In this document: positions 25,536-35,551 of the stretch, piece after piece
How the letters are laid out: each line of letters opens with the position of its first letter
How positions within the stretch are numbered: the first letter of the stretch is position 1
Assembly: GCA_037385045.1 (NCBI GenBank)
Contig: JARRNJ010000013.1
Coordinates: 1 to 64,000 of the forward strand
Direction of reading: 5' to 3'
Length of the DNA stretch: 64,000 nucleotides
Origin: JARRNJ01 sp037385045
GTDB lineage: Bacteria > Pseudomonadota > Gammaproteobacteria > JASBUN01
Position numbers and translations under genes: made by a program
Notes under the pieces: generated by a model
Told to the model about the DNA's origin: nothing
Databases searched by the model: none
What the model saw: the letters and a program-made list of their open reading frames with translations, nothing else

Positions 25536-26255
25536 TCAAATGGGGCCGGGAGGCCGCAGCTGGACGCGCAGAAGGATATGAGCCGGGGGCGCAACCTGCT
25601 GCATGAGGAAATGATTGGTGCCGACCCTGCGGCGTCGAATCCAATAAAACCCCGGACCGGGAATGTGGATCGCATGCTCGACCCGCAGACCCTGCTCGCG
25701 CAGGGTACCCGAGATATGACACCGGCGATCCACGTAAATCATCACCAGTGCATCACCCGACCGCGGCTCCTGAAAGCCGACCCCTCCCTCCACCGGGCGG
25801 CTGTCGCTGCGGTAAAACGCAAACGTCGCCAAACGCAGGATGCGGGCTGACGCCGGTTTGACCGCCAGTCCGCCATATGTCCGCACGGGGCGAAGCGGCA
25901 CGGCCAAGGCGTCGATTTGCTTCCGCTTGGCGGCCAGATCGAGGGAGAACGTGTGTCGACCGTCGGGCTGGACCACGAACAACAGCGGCTTGTGGACGCG
26001 GCCGTAGATCTGACCCGGGATGATCGGAAACGCCAGCATCAACGGCGGCGCCAGATCCGCCGCCAGCGGTGCGCCGGATTCGTCCACATACGCCACTCGC
26101 GCATGGATGCTGGACACGGCAAGCCCGGCGGCCGGTGTCGGCGACTGCCTGATAGCAGCGGCGCAACCGCCCAGCAGCACCACCAACACCACCGCAACCC
26201 ATGGCGCCAGGCACTTGCCGCCGCGAACGCGGCTGACCCCGCGTGGATCGGGCAT
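25536..26255 (-). CDS. Hypothetical lipoprotein
   Basis: A 239-residue lipoprotein of unknown function. The N-terminus has basic residues, then WVAVVLVVLLGGCAA, a lipobox with acylated Cys at about residue 30. The mature part is beta-rich with segments HARVAYVDESGAPL, GRVHKPLLFVVQPDGRHTFSLDL, ILRLATFAFYRSDSRP, and a basic strand-rich C-terminus HIPGPGFYWIRRRR. No known domain seen. The ATG at 26255 has GGAG 8 bases upstream; an earlier ATG at 26273 is possible. Confidence 0.6.
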   Translation of the reverse strand: MPDPRGVSRVRGGKCLAPWVAVVLVVLLGGCAAAIRQSPTPAAGLAVSSIHARVAYVDESGAPLAADLAPPLMLAFPIIPGQIYGRVHKPLLFVVQPDGRHTFSLDLAAKRKQIDALAVPLRPVRTYGGLAVKPASARILRLATFAFYRSDSRPVEGGVGFQEPRSGDALVMIYVDRRCHISGTLREQGLRVEHAIHIPGPGFYWIRRRRVGTNHFLMQQVAPPAHILLRVQLRPPGPI

Positions 26256-26348
26256 CGGATGAATCTCCATCAATGTCGGTTCCCCTGGGCACCGCCCGCC
26301 TCTCGCGCACAGGCTACCGTAAACCGGGCGCAGCTGTCAGCGCGCCGG

Positions 26349-27068
26349 TCAACGCCGTCCGCCGGCCCCCAGGCAGCGCGCCAGAAACTGCAGCGTCCGC
26401 GGCCACGACAGGCGGTCGGCCAGTTCCCGGTAGCGCGCCGGAGAAGTGAAATCCATGAAGGCGTGGCCGGCGCCGGGATAGCTGTGGAACTCGTGGGGCT
26501 TGCCGTGGCGGGCGAGTTCCCGGTCGAGCGCCTGCATGTCCTCCGGCGAGGGATTGGCGTCCTCGGCGCCGAAATGAAACAGCAGCGGACAACCGATGTC
26601 GGCGGTGCGCTCGAACGGGGTGGGCAGGCCGTCGCCCCACGACTTCATGATGTTGCCGCCGTAGTACGCCACTGCGGCCCGCAGGCGCGGGTTCACGGCG
26701 GCCATCATGTAGCTCACCCGGCCGCCCATGCAGAAACCCATGATGCCCATGCGCTCCACGTCCACCACCGGCCGAGTGGCCAACCAGTCGATGGCGGCGT
26801 TGACGTCGGCGATGACTTCGTCATCGCGCAGTTGTTTGAGCATCTCCAGCGGCGGACCGGTCTCGGTGAGCCGGTGGTAGAGCTGCGGCGCCACGGCTCC
26901 GTACCCCGCCTGCGCGAGCCGCGCCACCATTGCAACGATGAACTCGTCAACGCCGGCGGCATGCTGAATCACCACCACCACCGGAAACGGGCCGGCGCCG
27001 TCGGGGAATTCGGCGTACAGACCCAACTCCTGTCCATCGACGGTGGTGCTATGGGTAAATCCGCTCAT
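26349..27068 (-). CDS. Dienelactone hydrolase family protein
   Basis: A 239-residue alpha/beta hydrolase. The nucleophile is Cys in GIMGFCMGGRVSYM, the acid is Asp in HFGAEDANPSPEDM, and the base is His in PGAGHAFMDF, the Cys-Asp-His triad of the dienelactone hydrolase group. The early part contains VVVVIQHAAGVDEFI and AIDWLATRP. The physiological substrate is not inferable; no catechol genes are nearby. GGAGG lies 7 bases before the ATG. Confidence 0.88.
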   Translation of the reverse strand: MSGFTHSTTVDGQELGLYAEFPDGAGPFPVVVVIQHAAGVDEFIVAMVARLAQAGYGAVAPQLYHRLTETGPPLEMLKQLRDDEVIADVNAAIDWLATRPVVDVERMGIMGFCMGGRVSYMMAAVNPRLRAAVAYYGGNIMKSWGDGLPTPFERTADIGCPLLFHFGAEDANPSPEDMQALDRELARHGKPHEFHSYPGAGHAFMDFTSPARYRELADRLSWPRTLQFLARCLGAGGRR

Positions 27069-27231
27069 GGAAAACCTCCGCGGCCGGCGCAAACCCGCGC
27101 GGCGATCCCAACGGGTGGTGCTGCCGTCGCGACACCATCACGGCGCCACCCGCTGACCCGATCAGGGTCGTCGGTGCCGTCATGACGGCGCCGCACGGGA
27201 ATACCGAAATCATCAATGCTTCGCCTTGTCA

Positions 27232-27522
27232 TCAGCAGCACTCCGGGCGTCGCACCCGGACCGACGTGGTCGAGGCGACGCCGGCGCGCCGGCGGTTCAA
27301 CAGGGTCACCAGCCGCGCCGTTCCTTCGGCGTGCAGGGCTTCGTGCACCCTTTGCACCGTTTCCAGAATCCGCTCCAGATCCCCTTCCAGGTCCGTGCCG
27401 GAAGCGTGGGTCTGGGTCGTGAGCCCGGAGTCCTCCAGCACTGCCACCACTCGCCGGATTTCCTCGCGCACTGACACACCGGCCCCGATCGGAATCACCT
27501 GCAGTTCAGCCGTCGCTTTCAT
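27232..27522 (-). CDS. Thiamine-binding (UPF0045/MTH1187) family protein
   Basis: A 96-residue protein. MKATAELQVIPIGAGVSVREEIRRVVAVLEDSGL is the typical start of the family (ferredoxin-like fold); THASGTDLEGDLERILETVQRVHEAL continues it, and VTLLNRRRAG is the usual closing strand. Family members form tetramers and some bind thiamine. The last 15 residues (Arg-rich, ending ECC) are atypical. SD: GAGGATAATG about 10 bases from the ATG. Confidence 0.8.
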   Translation of the reverse strand: MKATAELQVIPIGAGVSVREEIRRVVAVLEDSGLTTQTHASGTDLEGDLERILETVQRVHEALHAEGTARLVTLLNRRRAGVASTTSVRVRRPECC

Positions 27523-27787
27523 GACGCATTATCCTCACGTACACCCAACGGATGCGGTTGGTTCTGCCGGGCGGGCAGATCCCGAGCGCCCAACAAGCAT
27601 AGACGCCGAGCGCCGGCCCCGACACCGGCCCGACACGCCCACGCCCGCCCACGGAGCCCGGCACCACCTGTGCGATGGCAGCTATTGCCCTGTGGCCTAT
27701 AGTGCCATTAGAGGCTGGCACAGCCAGCGTGAATGCGCGCGTGCCTGCGCCGTGACAGATGCGGGAATGAACCGGGAGGATAGGGGC

Positions 27788-29413
<1,626 letters not shown>

Positions 29414-29442
29414 ACAGCGCCATCGGATCTGGATGAATAGGC

Positions 29443-29557
29443 CCACCAGGCTGTTCATAGAAGGCTAATGCAAGCGGTGGATACGCTGCGCCTATCCAAC
29501 CTACGATGATCCTCCGGTGTGAAAAATGTGGGGTGGATAAGCGCAGCGCATCCACCG
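29443..29557. repeat. Dispersed palindromic repeats, copies R2 and R3 (inverted pair)
   Basis: R2 (29475-29501, with left flank CCAGGCTGTTCA) resembles R1 near 13.7 kb with a few changes. R3 (29532-29557) is the exact inverse of the R1 core. R2 and R3 face each other across about 30 bases, so the transcript could fold into a large hairpin downstream of groEL, as REP/BIME elements do. A transposase of the REP-associated type is present as a fragment at the right edge of the window. Confidence 0.7.
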
Positions 29558-29703
29558 GCCAACAACACGACCGGCGTCGCTGCCCGCATGCTGCACCGAC
29601 ACCAGCGGTACCGCCTCAGGACCAAACCGTCGGTGCCCCGCACCGCGACCCAATTGCCCCGATAGGGCCGCCTGCTTCATGCCAGACGCCGACTCGTGGG
29701 GCC

Positions 29704-30045
29704 GCTCACACTTGCCTGTGGCCGAGGAATCCCCCAGCGACCAACCTCCTGAGGAGTTGCAGCTGGAACTGCTGCGCCGTCTGAACGAACTCCTCCAAGG
29801 GAGCGTAGTGACTGCGCTCGCAGGAGAACGTCATGCCGATAATGCCGTTGATCCGGTTGATGGAAGTGTTGCGCAGGTAGATATTCTCGTCGCGGAAGCG
29901 CAGGCGCTTGCACTCGGCCAGCGCGGGGCCAATCGCACCAGGGGGAATCTTGCCGGCGTTCGCGGCGCGCCCGCGTTGTACTGATCGGAGAAGCCGGGAG
30001 CAAACACCTCTTCGCCCACGTAAACCCGGTAATTGCATGGGTCAA
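29704..30045 (-). pseudogene. Frameshifted small gene, unrecognised
   Basis: On the minus strand one frame reads CNYRVYVGEEVFAPGFSDQYNAG and the next frame continues ANAGKIPPGAIGPALAECK, then RLRFRDENIYLRNTSINR and INGIIGMTFSC. Joined across a one-base shift around 29960-29975, these give a coherent protein of about 110 residues. No frame has a good start. I therefore call it a decayed gene; a sequencing error could produce the same picture. Function unknown. Confidence 0.5.
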
Positions 30046-30060
30046 CGCAATGCCAGCAGG

Positions 30061-30258
30061 TCAGCTGGTTGCTGGTTGCTGGTTGCTGGTTGCTGGAACA
30101 GTGAATCGTGGCATCAGACCGAGGGCCGCCAGCAGCTGTTCCACAACAGCGTTCAGTTGGGCGGTGCACTGATCGAACAGGCTGGTGAACCGCGTCTGCT
30201 GAAACACGAATTCGCCAACGGGCTGATCGCCCTTGATCTGCAACCAGTGGCTGGACAT
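30061..30258 (-). CDS. Small protein ending in a repeat-encoded tail
   Basis: A 65-residue product that starts MSSHWLQIKGDQPVGEFVFQQ, continues TRFTSLFDQCTAQLNAVVEQLLAALG, and ends NQQPATSNQQPATS. The tail is encoded by a heptanucleotide tandem repeat. The helical amphipathic body is slightly phasin-like, but I would not assign it. GGGGGG about 9 bases before the ATG is the translation evidence. It lies beside a frameshifted gene and may itself be a remnant. Confidence 0.4.
   Translation of the reverse strand: MSSHWLQIKGDQPVGEFVFQQTRFTSLFDQCTAQLNAVVEQLLAALGLMPRFTVPATSNQQPATS
30065..30095 (+). repeat. Heptanucleotide tandem repeat (TGGTTGC)4
   Basis: Four exact copies of TGGTTGC plus a partial fifth. 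Seven is not a multiple of three, so gain or loss of a unit shifts the reading frame of the overlapping minus-strand gene. Confidence 0.85.
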
Positions 30259-30403
30259 GGCGCGCCGCCCCCCTATGGCTTTCGCGAGGCGCATTGGGGC
30301 ATCGGCGGGTGCCAGGGAGATGGCCGATGCGGTGCCGCTGTACGAACGGCAATGCCGGCGTTTCGTACGTGCGCAGTGCGTCGCAACGCGGGAATCGGAG
30401 TGC

Positions 30404-31564
30404 CTACTCCGGGCGCCGGTAGCCGCCGGTAACGCCCTCGCCCTGTCTGGCGAGCACCAGCTGCCACAGCTGAATGTCGCGGGCCCGGAAGGCGCCGGCG
30501 CATGACAACAGATAGTATTCCCACATGCGGAAGAAACGGGGGCCGTAGCGTTCCCGGAAGCGCGGCCAGGCCCGCCGGAAGTTGTCGTACCAGGCCATCA
30601 GGGTGCGGTCGTAGTCGGCGCCGAAGTTGTGCATGTCCTCGACCAGGAACAGCCCCTCGGCAGCGGCCGTGATCTGGCGCAGGGAGGGCAGGTCGCCGTT
30701 GGGGAAGATGTATTTGTCCATCCAGGGATCGGGCGCGCTGTTGGTTTGATTCTTGCCGATGGTGTGCAGCAGGAACAAGCCGCCCGGTTCGAGACATCGG
30801 TGCGCCACCCGCAGGTAGGTACGATAGTTCCTGCGCCCGACGTGTTCGAACATGCCGAGACTTACGATGTGGTCAAAGCGCTGGTCGATGTCCCTGTAGT
30901 CCTGCAGGCGCAACTCCACCGGCAGCCCTTGGCACAACTGCCGCCCCAATTCCACCTGCTCCCGCGAAATATTCAGCCCCACCACCGAAACGCCGTAGCG
31001 CTCGGCGGCGAAACGGGCGAAGCTCCCCCAACCGCAACCGATGTCGAGCACCCGCTGGCCGGGCTGCAGATCGAGCTTGCGGCACACCAGCTCCAGCTTG
31101 GCCTCCTGGGCGTCGTCCAGGCTGCCGGCATGGCGCCAGTAGCCGCAGGTATAGGTCAGGCGCCGGTCGAGCATCGCCTGGTAGAAGTCGTTGCCGAGAT
31201 CGTAGTGCACCGCCGCCACCTGGCCGGCACGGCGGCGGGTCTGGCGGTTGACGAGCCGTGCACGCAGGCCGTGCCACAGCAGGCGCCAGGGGCGGACCTG
31301 TTGATCCAGTCCGGCGCGCAGCAGACGGGCAAAGAAGGCATCGAGCCGGTTGGCGTCCCACTGGCCGTCCATGTACGACTCGCCCAGGCCGAGGCTGCCC
31401 CGCCCCAGCACCCGTGCGGGCACCTGCGGCGAAAGCCGGCGCAGGTCACAGGGACGCTCGCCACCGATATGAATGTCGGCGCGGGCCAGCAGGTCTTCGA
31501 CGACGTGATAGAGTGAACCGGCTGAGTCCGGCTCCTCGCCAACGGCCACCGCGTGCGTCTTCAT
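30404..31564 (-). CDS. cfa: Cyclopropane-fatty-acyl-phospholipid synthase
   Basis: A 386-residue SAM-dependent methyltransferase acting on unsaturated acyl chains of membrane phospholipids. An N-terminal lipid-binding region (GLGESYMDGQWDANRLDAFF) precedes the Rossmann domain: VHYDLGNDFYQAMLDRRLTYTCGYW, VLDIGCGWGSFARFAAERYG, SLGMFEHVGRRNYRTYL and DKYIFPNGDLPSLRQI. All are strongly conserved in CFA synthases. The ATG at 31564 has GGAGGTGAC directly upstream. Expression is typically raised in stationary phase and under acid stress. Confidence 0.93.
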   Translation of the reverse strand: MKTHAVAVGEEPDSAGSLYHVVEDLLARADIHIGGERPCDLRRLSPQVPARVLGRGSLGLGESYMDGQWDANRLDAFFARLLRAGLDQQVRPWRLLWHGLRARLVNRQTRRRAGQVAAVHYDLGNDFYQAMLDRRLTYTCGYWRHAGSLDDAQEAKLELVCRKLDLQPGQRVLDIGCGWGSFARFAAERYGVSVVGLNISREQVELGRQLCQGLPVELRLQDYRDIDQRFDHIVSLGMFEHVGRRNYRTYLRVAHRCLEPGGLFLLHTIGKNQTNSAPDPWMDKYIFPNGDLPSLRQITAAAEGLFLVEDMHNFGADYDRTLMAWYDNFRRAWPRFRERYGPRFFRMWEYYLLSCAGAFRARDIQLWQLVLARQGEGVTGGYRRPE

Positions 31565-31970
31565 CGTCACCTCCACGCGTCACGGAGGGCGCCGTGAGCG
31601 GCCGTCCGCGCCGAAGTCCACTGTTACCTGGAAACCCTAGAACGCCAGGTGGCGGCATTCAACGGTGGAAAACGCAAGGATTACCGCAGTGGCCGCGCCT
31701 GGCCGCCGGCGTACGGCGCCCCTGGCTCGGGTCATTTCGGCCCCGACACCGGACGCGGCCGGTACGGATAATTCTTCGGCCGCATATCGCTGCGCGGATG
31801 GGTTTCGGGCATGGTCCTGGCCGGATCGATCGGATCGCTCCCGCCGGTCCAACGGATAGTGGCGGCCTGAGCTCCGCGGGGCAGGCGCGGACAAACGGAC
31901 GATTGTCGCGCGCCGGCCATCCACCATGGAAATCAGTGAGTCTACGCTGCCCGGCGCGGAACAACCCGCA
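31565..31970. other. Intergenic region, no gene seen
   Basis: About 400 bases between cfa and the cation-efflux gene. Short open frames occur on both strands (for instance a 26-codon minus-strand frame starting near 31812), but none has convincing support. No structured RNA recognised. Confidence 0.3.
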
Positions 31971-32897
31971 TCAGCCGGCGCCCGGCGGAGGTTTGCGGCG
32001 CGTTTCCGCCTCGACAAACACGCGTTTGACGGTGGGGAACCGTTGTTTGATTTCGGCATCCATGCGGTCGATGCTGGCTTCGATGTCCTCTGCCGCGGCG
32101 TCGGCCGCAAACTTGACGCTGATGTTTACCAGCACGAAGTCCGGCCCCATGTGCATGGTCAACACCTCGTGCACCCGCTCCACGGCATCGCCCCTGGCGG
32201 CGATGGCGCGAATGCCGTTCACCACGCGCCGGTTGGCGCTCTCGCCGATCAGCAGCCCTTTGGTCTCGTAGGCCAGCCACGCGGCCGTGGCGCCGAGGAT
32301 GACGCCGATGAGAATGGACGCCGCGCCGTCGGCACGCTGCCATCCCAACAGATTGCTGGCCAGGATGCCGCCGAGCGCCACCATCAGCCCCAGCATAGCG
32401 GCCGAATCCTCGAACACCACCAGGAACAGCGACGGGTCTTTGCCGCGCTGCACCGCTTCCACATAGCCCCACCTTCCCTTGGCGCGGGTGAATTCGGTCA
32501 GCGCGAAGAACCACGACCCCCCTTCGAACAGCATCGCCAGGCCCAGCACGGCGTAGTTCCAGGCCACGTGCTCGATGGGCGCCGGCGCCAGCATATGGCG
32601 AATCCCCTCGTAGACCGACACACCGGCGCCGCCGGCGAAAATCAGGATCGCCACCACGAAGCTCCAGAAATACACCTCCTTGCCGTGGCCGAACGGGAAC
32701 TGGTCGTCGGCCGGGCGGCGCGCCTGGCGCAGCCCGTGCAGCAACAGCACCTGGTTGCCGGTATCGACCAGGGAGTGAACGCCTTCGGAGAGCATGGCGG
32801 AGCTGCCGGTGAAGCCGGCGGCGATGAATTTGCTGACGGCGATCAGCGTGTTGCCGATCAGCGCGGCGATGATGACTTTCTTGGACGAGGCCGACAT
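31971..32897 (-). CDS. Cation diffusion facilitator family transporter
   Basis: A 308-residue CDF-family protein. The N-terminus has NTLIAVSKFIAAGFTGSSAMLSEGVHSLVDTGNQ, in which SEGVHSLVDT carries the first metal-site residues. FGHGKEVYFWSFVVAILIF follows, then FEDSAAMLGLMVALGG with the second metal-site pair, and a C-terminal ferredoxin-like cytoplasmic domain ending KRVFVEAETRRK. Six transmembrane helices. Metal may be zinc, iron or cobalt; the HxxxD and ExxxA variants here do not decide. The upstream extension is not needed. Confidence 0.87.
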   Translation of the reverse strand: MSASSKKVIIAALIGNTLIAVSKFIAAGFTGSSAMLSEGVHSLVDTGNQVLLLHGLRQARRPADDQFPFGHGKEVYFWSFVVAILIFAGGAGVSVYEGIRHMLAPAPIEHVAWNYAVLGLAMLFEGGSWFFALTEFTRAKGRWGYVEAVQRGKDPSLFLVVFEDSAAMLGLMVALGGILASNLLGWQRADGAASILIGVILGATAAWLAYETKGLLIGESANRRVVNGIRAIAARGDAVERVHEVLTMHMGPDFVLVNISVKFAADAAAEDIEASIDRMDAEIKQRFPTVKRVFVEAETRRKPPPGAG

Positions 32898-33099
32898 ACC
32901 AGACAACCGGCCACCGGTCCGGCGGCCCGCCGGTGGACGTGACGATGACAGCGACGCGTGGGGCGCGCCGGACGCCGGAAAACCCAACCTACCGTAAGCA
33001 ACCCGGAGCATGGTTGCAACGACGTATATTTCCGGGTAGCGGTCACCGGCCGCCGCGGGCGCCGCGTCACCCGCGGGGCTGCCAGCCGCGAGGTCGCCG

Positions 33100-33531
33100 C
33101 TAACGCTGGCGACGGTTACGGTACTCCTCGTAGCGGCGGCGGTTGTACTGGCGCTCCTGCTGGTTCAGCCTGGGGTTGCGCTCATAGCGGTAGCCGGGCC
33201 GGGCCCGCTGGGTTTCCCGGTGCTGCTGCTGGTAGCGGTAGGGTTCCTTGGCGTCGCGGATATGCAGCTGCCGACGGTCGCGGGGATCCAGGTAAATGCC
33301 CTTGGGGAGCACCTTGACCCGTCGCCAGTGGCCGCCGGAGCGGTAGTAGTATTCGCCCGTATAGATATGAAAATACACGTCCGCATGGGGATAGTAGTAA
33401 TAGTCGTAGTAATACGGCGGGTAGGCGCCGGACGGCGGGCCGTGACGAGGGGGATAGGGCGCGCACGCACCCAGCGCCAGCGCCGCGGCCGCGGCCATCA
33501 TCAGGGACTTAATGCCTGCAGTTCGAATCAT
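33100..33531 (-). CDS. Tyr-rich small lipoprotein, unrecognised
   Basis: A 143-residue lipoprotein. Signal peptide MIRTAGIKSLMMAAAAALALGAC, acylated Cys at about 23. The mature start is Pro/Tyr-rich (PPYYYDYYYYPHADVYFHIYTG), followed by HWRRVKVLPKGIYLDPRDRRQLHI and an Arg/Gln/Tyr-rich tail ending EYRNRRQR. The middle part resembles small 'amyloid-like' or DUF-type periplasmic proteins with YYR repeats, but no firm family. AGGAGG precedes the ATG. Confidence 0.65.
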   Translation of the reverse strand: MIRTAGIKSLMMAAAAALALGACAPYPPRHGPPSGAYPPYYYDYYYYPHADVYFHIYTGEYYYRSGGHWRRVKVLPKGIYLDPRDRRQLHIRDAKEPYRYQQQHRETQRARPGYRYERNPRLNQQERQYNRRRYEEYRNRRQR

Positions 33532-33812
33532 GCGTGCCTCCTGGTACGTCGCCATACGCCCGCAGCGACACGGGCCGACGGGGGGATCATCCGGACAAAG
33601 ACTAGTCCAATCCGCGGCAAACGCGGTCATGCCGGGCCCGCGACGCCGTGCGGGCAAGGCGGACGACCGTGCACGGTGGCGGAGCCGGGCGAATTCCTGT
33701 CTATAATCGTGGCTGGCGCCCGGACCGCTTCAGGCAGCTGGGCACAACATCCGGGACGCGAAGAACAGCCCCGGAACCGGATGCGCAAACAATCTCGAGG
33801 GGAGGGACGATC

Positions 33813-34178
33813 ATGCAACTGGCATCCAATTCCCGGGCCGCACACCGGCCCGTTCTTCGCGGCCTCGGCCGCGTGCTGGCGGCGGCCGCATTGGCGGCGC
33901 TGCTCACCGCGTGCGGGGGCGGCCCTTCGGACAGCGATGTGAAGGCGGCCATGGACAACGCCGCGAGCCAGACCAACAAGAGCACCAACGGGTTTATGAC
34001 GTTCGAGTTCAAGAACGTGCATGTGGACAAGGTGCAGAAACAGGACAACGGCGTCTACGACGTCGACGTCACCTTCACCACCTCGGTCACCGCCCTGGGC
34101 ACGACGCGGGAACGTACGGCGCAGCGCACCTTGCGCATGAAGAAAGTCGACGGCACGTGGAAGCTGGTGGGCAACTGA
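33813..34178 (+). CDS. Small lipoprotein with NTF2-like feel
   Basis: A 121-residue lipoprotein. Signal VLAAAALAALLTACGGG gives an acylated Cys at about residue 34. The mature domain (SDVKAAMDNAASQ, FEFKNVHVDKVQKQDNGVYDVDVTFTTS, TLRMKKVDGTWKLVGN) has one helix and several strands, ending in the GTWKLV pattern seen in NTF2-like/DUF4878-type lipoproteins. No function assigned. GAGGGGAGGGACGATC precedes the ATG. Confidence 0.7.
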   Translation: MQLASNSRAAHRPVLRGLGRVLAAAALAALLTACGGGPSDSDVKAAMDNAASQTNKSTNGFMTFEFKNVHVDKVQKQDNGVYDVDVTFTTSVTALGTTRERTAQRTLRMKKVDGTWKLVGN

Positions 34179-34267
34179 TCGCTATCCGGCGCCGCATCGG
34201 AAGGGGCCCACCCGGGCTCCCGCGGCAATGCCGCTGCCGCGCTTGAGCCGCAGCGGCGCCAACACGC

Positions 34268-34579
34268 TCAGCGGCCGGTCTTGCAGAACACCCCCAGCAG
34301 CTGGCCGCCGTTCAGGCAGCCGTTCCTGGCCAACGTCAGGCTTTCGGTATTGGGCCCGAAGTGCAGCAGCACCTGGTCGCCCTTGATCTCGTAGTCGGCC
34401 TGGGTAGTGGTACCGAGCAGTGATACATCCACCTTGCCGTCGTGAAACGTCAACTTGTCGGGCGCCACCGACGAGATGGCGCCGCCGGCCTGGGTGTAGG
34501 ATCCGCTGAGCTCGCGCCCGCAGCCGGCGAGCAGCACCGCCAACACACTCCACAACACGCCGCGGACCATCACTCTCAT
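34268..34579 (-). CDS. Small lipoprotein, unrecognised
   Basis: A 103-residue lipoprotein: VMVRGVLWSVLAVLLAGCGRE with acylated Cys near residue 20. The mature part is beta-rich (LSGSYTQAGGAISSVAPDKLTF, GKVDVSLLGTTTQADYEIKGDQVLLHFG) and ends with NGCLNGGQLLGVFCKTGR, where two cysteines may pair. It is similar in size to YkfC/DUF-type 'DKLTF-YEIKGD' lipoproteins, without a known role. GGGGGTGACGGG lies before the ATG. Convergent with the previous gene. Confidence 0.62.
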   Translation of the reverse strand: MRVMVRGVLWSVLAVLLAGCGRELSGSYTQAGGAISSVAPDKLTFHDGKVDVSLLGTTTQADYEIKGDQVLLHFGPNTESLTLARNGCLNGGQLLGVFCKTGR

Positions 34580-34658
34580 CCCGTCACCCCCTGATTGGCA
34601 CACCCATGGCGAACGCCGGCTGGCCCCCAAAAGTAACACAGCCGGCACCGAGGCCCGG

Positions 34659-35156
34659 CTATGGTAGGCGGCCCGAACCACGTTCGCCATCCCGTTCGGC
34701 GCCGCTGCGCGGCTGGTAGCTGCCGGGAACGGCGCGAAAAGCCACAGCAATGCGGTTCCAGCCGTTAATGGCGATCACCGCGAGGGTAAGGTCCACCAAC
34801 TCCGACTCCGAGAATTGGCTGCGTGCCGCCCGGTAGTCGGCGTCCGCTACGCCGGAGCCGGCGATCAGCGTCAATGCCTCGGTCCAGGCCAACGCCGCAC
34901 GCTCCCGGTCCGAGTAGAACGGCGTTTCCCGCCAGGCGCTCAGGCCGTACAGCCGCTGTTCGCTTTCGCCGGCGGCGCGGGCGTCCTTGCTGTGCATATC
35001 GACGCAGTAGGCACAGCCGTTGATCTGGGAGGCGCGCATCTTGACCAACTCGATCAGCGGGCGCTCGAGGCCGCTGCGGGCGATATAGGTTTCCAGGCCG
35101 CGCATGGCGTCGACGGCGCCGGGCGAAGCCTGTTGATAATGAAGACGCGGTTGCAT
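34659..35156 (-). CDS. Carboxymuconolactone decarboxylase/AhpD-like protein (ECF41 target)
   Basis: A 165-residue protein. The conserved CxxCxxxH motif sits in INGCAYCVDMHSKDAR, typical of AhpD-like alkylhydroperoxidase and CMD-family proteins. AWRETPFYSDRERAALAWTEALT and VDLTLAVIAINGWNRIAVAF complete the fold. It probably acts as a thiol-based antioxidant or oxidoreductase. It lies 400 bases from an ECF41-type sigma factor gene, and a matching promoter stands at 35236-35262, so it is very likely the COE-type target of that sigma factor. The ATG has AGGAG upstream. Confidence 0.86.
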   Translation of the reverse strand: MQPRLHYQQASPGAVDAMRGLETYIARSGLERPLIELVKMRASQINGCAYCVDMHSKDARAAGESEQRLYGLSAWRETPFYSDRERAALAWTEALTLIAGSGVADADYRAARSQFSESELVDLTLAVIAINGWNRIAVAFRAVPGSYQPRSGAERDGERGSGRLP

Positions 35157-35235
35157 GCTGGATCTCCTGAGTTGCGGTGAATCGTCGGAACGCGGCGCCG
35201 GCGGCCTGCGACGTGGCCGGCGCGCTCGTAAGGTG

Positions 35236-35262
35236 GACGGGCCGGGCACTGAATTTGTGACA
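35236..35262 (-). promoter_or_regulatory. ECF41-type promoter of the CMD-family gene
   Basis: On the minus strand, TGTCACA (35256-35262), a 16-base spacer, and CGTC (35236-35239). This equals the reported ECF41 recognition pattern TGTCACA/CGTC. It lies 80 bases upstream of the CMD-family start. Confidence 0.75.
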
Positions 35263-35373
35263 GTGGTGCTACCCCGCATGTTGCATCAGCACCGGGATGC
35301 TGGCGCCGGACAGGTGCGCGTGGGCGCCGCTCTGGAACACTCATGCCCGAAAGGGTGCCCGTACCCGACGGTG

Positions 35374-35452
35374 GGGTAGCCCGGATGGAGTGAAACGCAA
35401 TCCGGGACCGTCGCGCTCACCCGGATTTGGCCTCGCTTCATCCGGGCTACCC
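35374..35452. repeat. REP-like inverted repeat pair (GTAGCCCGGATG type)
   Basis: Two arms facing each other: GGGTAGCCCGGATGGAG... at 35374-35406 and its diverged inverse ending CATCCGGGCTACCC at 35420-35452, with 14 exact terminal bases. Such GTAGCCCGGATG...ATCCGGG units are widespread intergenic repeats in proteobacteria and form large hairpins. It sits between the sigma gene and its target. Confidence 0.75.
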
Positions 35453-35551
35453 GGGCCGCAGCCATCCCCACTGTCCGCAGCACCGGCTTGACGCGCCCGC
35501 CACGCCTTTCGGGCGCCTGTTCTCGTGCGAGCAACACGGCGTGTCACACAG

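Noticed and set aside
27182..27787. 202-codon N-terminal extension of groEL
   Set aside because: It overlaps the thiamine-binding gene antisense, has no chaperonin homology, and a good start lies at 27788.
27523..27787. CIRCE operator for groEL
   Set aside because: No TTAGCACTC-N9-GAGTGCTAA or close variant present.
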